Shown one piece after another: positions 6,830-8,980 of a stretch of DNA of 8,980 bases. This DNA comes from Candidatus Dadabacteria bacterium (GTDB lineage Bacteria; Desulfobacterota_D; UBA1144; Nemesobacterales; JADFKM01): assembly GCA_022564935.1 (NCBI GenBank), contig JADFKM010000068.1:1-8980 (forward strand), read 5' to 3'. Numbering within the stretch: the stretch's first letter is position 1; every line of letters starts with the position of its first letter. A program made the position numbers and the translations under genes. Below the pieces are notes generated by a model, which had not been told where the DNA came from, ran no database searches, and was given only the letters and a program-made list of their open reading frames with translations.

Positions 6830-6946
6830 ATGAGCTTTTCACGAAGGTATGCATTATTTCAAAGGCCGAGAATTATGGTTATCCGAGCAATAAATCCCAG
6901 TTCCTATAGAAGACTCGGCGGAAGGGTCTTCCCTTCGATCGGCTGA
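6830..6946 (+). other. Possible short leader ORF ending in the terminator stem
   Basis: An ATG at 6830 opens a 38-codon frame whose TGA (6944-6946) lies inside the 5' arm of the intrinsic terminator. Eight of its 38 codons are arginine, all of the CGA, AGA or AGG type, including the adjacent pairs CGA-AGG (codons 5-6) and AGA-AGA (27-28). No Shine-Dalgarno precedes the ATG, so translation is doubtful. The arginine excess may just reflect purine-rich noncoding sequence. An even shorter frame (6797-6823, eight codons) lies just upstream. Confidence 0.2.
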
Positions 6947-6963
6947 GGTTTCCTCGGCTTTTT
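6942..6963 (+). terminator. Intrinsic terminator upstream of the protease gene
   Basis: GCTGAGG (6942-6948) pairs with CCTCGGC (6952-6958) across a TTT loop: seven pairs including one G-T, followed directly by five T (6959-6963). No plus-strand gene ends just before it. It therefore either ends a small transcript made from this intergenic region or works as an attenuator about 150 bases before the protease start. CTCGGC at 6914-6919 can pair with the same 5' arm (6942-6947), which would prevent the terminator from forming. Confidence 0.6.
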
Positions 6964-7053
6964 ACTCGCGCCAAAAGCTCTTGTTCATCGCCGCTTTTAG
7001 TGGAGCTGCTTGTTGAATTAAGTGTTATCCCGGGAGAACGAATAGGGTTATAC

Positions 7054-7076
7054 TTATGATGCTCCCTTCATCATAA
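7054..7076. promoter_or_regulatory. Perfect 8-bp inverted repeat before the protease gene, candidate operator
   Basis: TTATGATG (7054-7061) and CATCATAA (7069-7076) are perfect inverse copies with a 7-base spacer. The repeat abuts a possible -10 box (TATACT, 7049-7054) and ends 39 bases before ATG 7116. Symmetry and spacing fit a dimeric repressor site; an RNA hairpin in the leader is the alternative. Confidence 0.4.
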
Positions 7077-7107
7077 TGTTTTGATTTAATGGACTTGACC
7101 GTCGGAC

Positions 7108-7112
7108 GGAGG
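7108..7112 (+). promoter_or_regulatory. Shine-Dalgarno GGAGG deciding the protease start
   Basis: GGAGG lies 3 bases before ATG 7116 and 12 bases before a second in-frame ATG at 7125. It rules against the longer frame from ATG 7089, which has no ribosome site and would place a charged stretch before the signal peptide. The spacing to 7116 is short, so 7125 remains possible. Confidence 0.5.
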
Positions 7113-7115
7113 AAC

Positions 7116-8831
7116 ATGTATACGATGACACCCGTTATTTGCAGTAAGACGACACAAGCTCGCCGCACGGTTCTTTCTTTCTCTTCACTGCTTCTCTTTG
7201 TATTTCCCGCGGTATTTTTCTTACCCTCATACACAGAGTCATTCGGGCAGGTCGTGGGCGAGGGGGTTTACAGGGCCCTTGAAACTACCGGGAAAGTGAG
7301 GGTGGTGGTAGCGTTTCGGGATGAAGCCATATCGAGAACGGATATTGCTTCGAGAATGACTCAAATAAAAAGCACACGCGAGAGGGCGCTCTCTCGTCTC
7401 GGCGCCGCCGATTTTACCCTTACCGACAGCTGGGACACGATAAGTGCCGTAGCCGGAGAGATCACTCTGAGCGGGGTCGAACGGCTGCTCGCCGACCCGG
7501 ACGTTTTGAGGGTCGATCTCGATACCGGGGGAGAAGGCGGGCTTTCGGGTAGCGTCCCGTTCATCAACGCCGACGCTGTGCATTCGCTTGGGTTCACGGG
7601 GTTCGGAATGACGGTCGCGGTGCTTGATACCGGCGTGGACACGGCCCATCCCGACCTCTCGGATGACCTCATTGCCCAGCATTGCTTTTGCCGCAACAGC
7701 GACGGCACCGGCTGCTGTCCGGGCGGCTCGACTGAGCAGAGCGGACCCGGCAGCGCAGAAGACGACCACGGCCACGGAACCAACGTAACGGGCATTATCA
7801 CCTCCAACGGCACCGTCGCACCCACCGGAGTGGCCCCCGACGCCGAGATAGTGGCCGTGAAGGTGCTCGATGGCAACAACAGGTTTGCGAGTACCGCCCA
7901 GGTGATATCGGGGCTCGATTGGATAATAGTCAACCGTCCCGATGTGGATGTGGTGAACATGAGTCTCGGCACCGATGCGCTGTTTAGCGGGTTGTGCGAC
8001 AACGCTGCGGCGTTCACAATGGCGTTTGCAAGCGCAATTGACACACTCAGGGCTTCGGGGGTGAGCGTGTTTGTCGCAAGCATGAACGACGGCTCCGCCA
8101 CGGCGCTTGCGGCCCCGGCCTGCGTATCGGGCTCGGCTGCCGTCGGGGCCGTGTATGATGCCGACACCGGCCAGGCTTTTGTTAACGGGTGTTTGGATAC
8201 GACGACGGCGCCTGATAAGGTCGCCTGTTTCACGAACAGCAACACGGTGCTTGACCTGCTGGCTCCGGGGGTATTCATAACTTCGGCGGGCATCGGCGGA
8301 GGGACATCAACGTTTTCGGGCACCTCACAGGCCGCCGCGCACGCCTCGGGCTCTGCCGCGGTACTGCTGGACGCCGACCCCACGCTCAGCCCCGACGGGA
8401 TCCAGGACGCGCTTGAGGCGTCAGGCGTCGTTGTAACAGACACGAGGAACGGCCTTTCGTTCCCCCGCATTGACCTGCTGGCAGCGCTTAACGACGCAGT
8501 GCCGCAGCCCACTCCCACTCCGACACCTGCTCCCACTCCGACTACCTCGCCATCCCCCACGCCTACGCCTACCTCGAGTCCTTCTCCTACGCCCTCACCA
8601 TCGCCTACGCCTACCTCGAGTCCTTCCCTTACGCCCTCACCACTTCCCGACCCGACTATATCTCCCTCGCCGTCTCCCGGGCCAACTTCGGGTGATGACA
8701 GCGGGGGCAGCGGAGGAAGCGGGTGCACGGTTGCCGGAAATCCGGCGGTAGCTATGACATTGGGTGATTTTTTGGTCTTCCTGAGCCCTTTTATAGTGGC
8801 GGGGCTGAGAATCGTGCGAAGAAGGGGATAA
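7116..8831 (+). CDS. Secreted S8 (subtilisin-like) serine protease with C-terminal sorting tail
   Basis: This 571-residue preproenzyme hydrolyses peptide bonds outside the cytoplasm. A signal peptide is visible (K11, R16, R17, then a hydrophobic stretch 18-36). An inhibitor-I9-like propeptide follows (about 55-135). The catalytic domain has all three triad residues: D171 in [16 protein letters not shown]220 in [11 protein letters not shown] and S404 in [10 protein letters not shown]; the oxyanion-hole Asn is N324. A cysteine cluster HCFC...CC (C190, C192, C200, C201) lies between the Asp and His blocks. Residues 463-524 are a Pro/Thr/Ser linker. The end is a glycine/serine stretch, a single Cys (C537), a hydrophobic segment (about 549-564) and RIVRRRG. 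This is the layout of tripartite C-terminal sorting signals (JDVT-, MYXO- or GlyGly-CTERM type), so the protein is probably processed and anchored or released at the cell surface. Two family positions differ: Met for Gly before N324, and Ala for Pro in GTSxAxPH. Start 7116 is preferred (GGAGG at 7108-7112). Confidence 0.92.
   Translation: MYTMTPVICSKTTQARRTVLSFSSLLLFVFPAVFFLPSYTESFGQVVGEGVYRALETTGKVRVVVAFRDEAISRTDIASRMTQIKSTRERALSRLGAADFTLTDSWDTISAVAGEITLSGVERLLADPDVLRVDLDTGGEGGLSGSVPFINADAVHSLGFTGFGMTVAVLDTGVDTAHPDLSDDLIAQHCFCRNSDGTGCCPGGSTEQSGPGSAEDDHGHGTNVTGIITSNGTVAPTGVAPDAEIVAVKVLDGNNRFASTAQVISGLDWIIVNRPDVDVVNMSLGTDALFSGLCDNAAAFTMAFASAIDTLRASGVSVFVASMNDGSATALAAPACVSGSAAVGAVYDADTGQAFVNGCLDTTTAPDKVACFTNSNTVLDLLAPGVFITSAGIGGGTSTFSGTSQAAAHASGSAAVLLDADPTLSPDGIQDALEASGVVVTDTRNGLSFPRIDLLAALNDAVPQPTPTPTPAPTPTTSPSPTPTPTSSPSPTPSPSPTPTSSPSLTPSPLPDPTISPSPSPGPTSGDDSGGSGGSGCTVAGNPAVAMTLGDFLVFLSPFIVAGLRIVRRRG
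8561..8644 (+). repeat. 42-bp tandem duplication in the protease linker
   Basis: Positions 8561-8602 and 8603-8644 are two copies of a 42-bp unit. The first 24 bases are identical and only a few differ after that. It codes for a 14-residue [14 protein letters not shown]-type unit, so the linker has grown by in-frame duplication. Length variation between strains would be expected. Confidence 0.85.
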
Positions 8832-8844
8832 GGGAGTTTTTGTT

Positions 8845-8879
8845 GCTGCCCGGCGTTATACCTGAGTTGAGTGGGCAGC
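8845..8879. repeat. Inverted repeat after the protease gene, possible weak terminator
   Basis: GCTGCCC (8845-8851) pairs with GGGCAGC (8873-8879) across a 21-base loop. It starts 13 bases after the protease stop. No T-tract follows on either strand, so it is not a standard intrinsic terminator. The remaining ~100 bases hold no gene I can support; AAGGTGG (8956-8962) before a TTG at 8966 could begin a further gene that runs out of the window. Confidence 0.35.
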
Positions 8880-8980
8880 GGCTGCATTCATAAAGTGCTC
8901 TGAAAATTTAACAACCCACGCCGCTTTAACGCTTCACAATGTTTTATAAATTTTTAAGGTGGAAGTTGAAACAAGGGCGG

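Larger units (their letters stand above)
6683..7115. other. Intergenic region between divergent genes, rich in inverted repeats
   Basis: No gene of convincing size lies in these 433 bases. Reading along the plus strand, it holds a 12-bp interrupted inverted repeat (6702-6734), a run of seven C (6742-6748) and an imperfect direct repeat (6799-6813 and 6885-6897, differing by two bases). It then has a small open frame (6830-6946), a hairpin with a perfect 6-bp stem (6921-6936), an intrinsic terminator (6942-6963), and an 8-bp inverted repeat (7054-7076). A possible -10 box TATACT lies at 7049-7054 with a poor -35. I do not recognise a known riboswitch consensus in it. Confidence 0.6.

Noticed and set aside
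7025-7234. 69-codon minus-strand frame at the start of the protease
   Set aside because: It overlaps the protease signal peptide and leader and has no supporting features.
8541-8650. Repetitive C-rich stretch considered as a separate repeat element
   Set aside because: It is in frame and codes for the Pro/Thr/Ser linker of the protease.
7361-8887. 508-codon open frame on the minus strand
   Set aside because: It lies antisense to the S8 protease, whose catalytic blocks, signal peptide and tail are unmistakable. The frame is open because of GC-rich codon use, and its low-complexity Gly/Val/Glu stretch mirrors the Pro/Thr/Ser linker.

Overview
The window reads as a stretch of bacterial chromosome from a moderately GC-rich, probably Gram-negative lineage that I cannot name. 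The genes are bacterial in type: an RtcA cyclase, a CDP-alcohol phosphatidyltransferase and a secreted subtilase with a C-terminal Cys/TM/Arg sorting tail. There is no transposase, integrase, tRNA, rRNA or CRISPR array. Clear GGAGG Shine-Dalgarno sequences precede only two of the genes (GTG 1507 and ATG 7116).

Layout. (1) Positions 1-597 are the 3' part of an RNA 3'-phosphate cyclase gene (rtcA), cut by the window edge. (2) A convergent minus-strand gene (671-1327) encodes a small nucleotide-binding protein of the TIR / nucleoside 2-deoxyribosyltransferase-like superfamily. It is divergent from the next gene across a 179-base promoter region. (3) Two plus-strand genes follow, both predicted membrane-anchored right-handed beta-helix proteins. 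One (1507-2790) has N-terminal membrane helices followed by classical A(D/N)LXX pentapeptide repeats. The other (2889-5072) has 22/44-residue repeats followed by C-terminal membrane helices. The second has its own near-consensus promoter, placed so that the mRNA would start almost at the ATG. (4) Two minus-strand genes follow: a CDP-alcohol phosphatidyltransferase (5083-5658), and upstream of it a zinc-ribbon SAM methyltransferase (5759-6682). (5) A 433-base region between divergent genes (6683-7115) holds several inverted repeats and an intrinsic terminator with a competing upstream pairing. (6) A secreted, probably surface-anchored S8 serine protease occupies 7116-8831. (7) The last ~150 bases hold one inverted repeat and no gene I can support.

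Functional reading. The flanking genes (rtcA, phospholipid synthase, methyltransferase, exported protease) look like ordinary chromosomal genes. The central block 671-5072 looks accessory: a possible nucleotide-cleaving or nucleotide-sensing protein beside two membrane beta-helix proteins, with a sharp fall in GC inside the last one. A signalling or defence role for this block is a hypothesis only. The best candidates for something undescribed are this block and the attenuator-like leader upstream of the protease.
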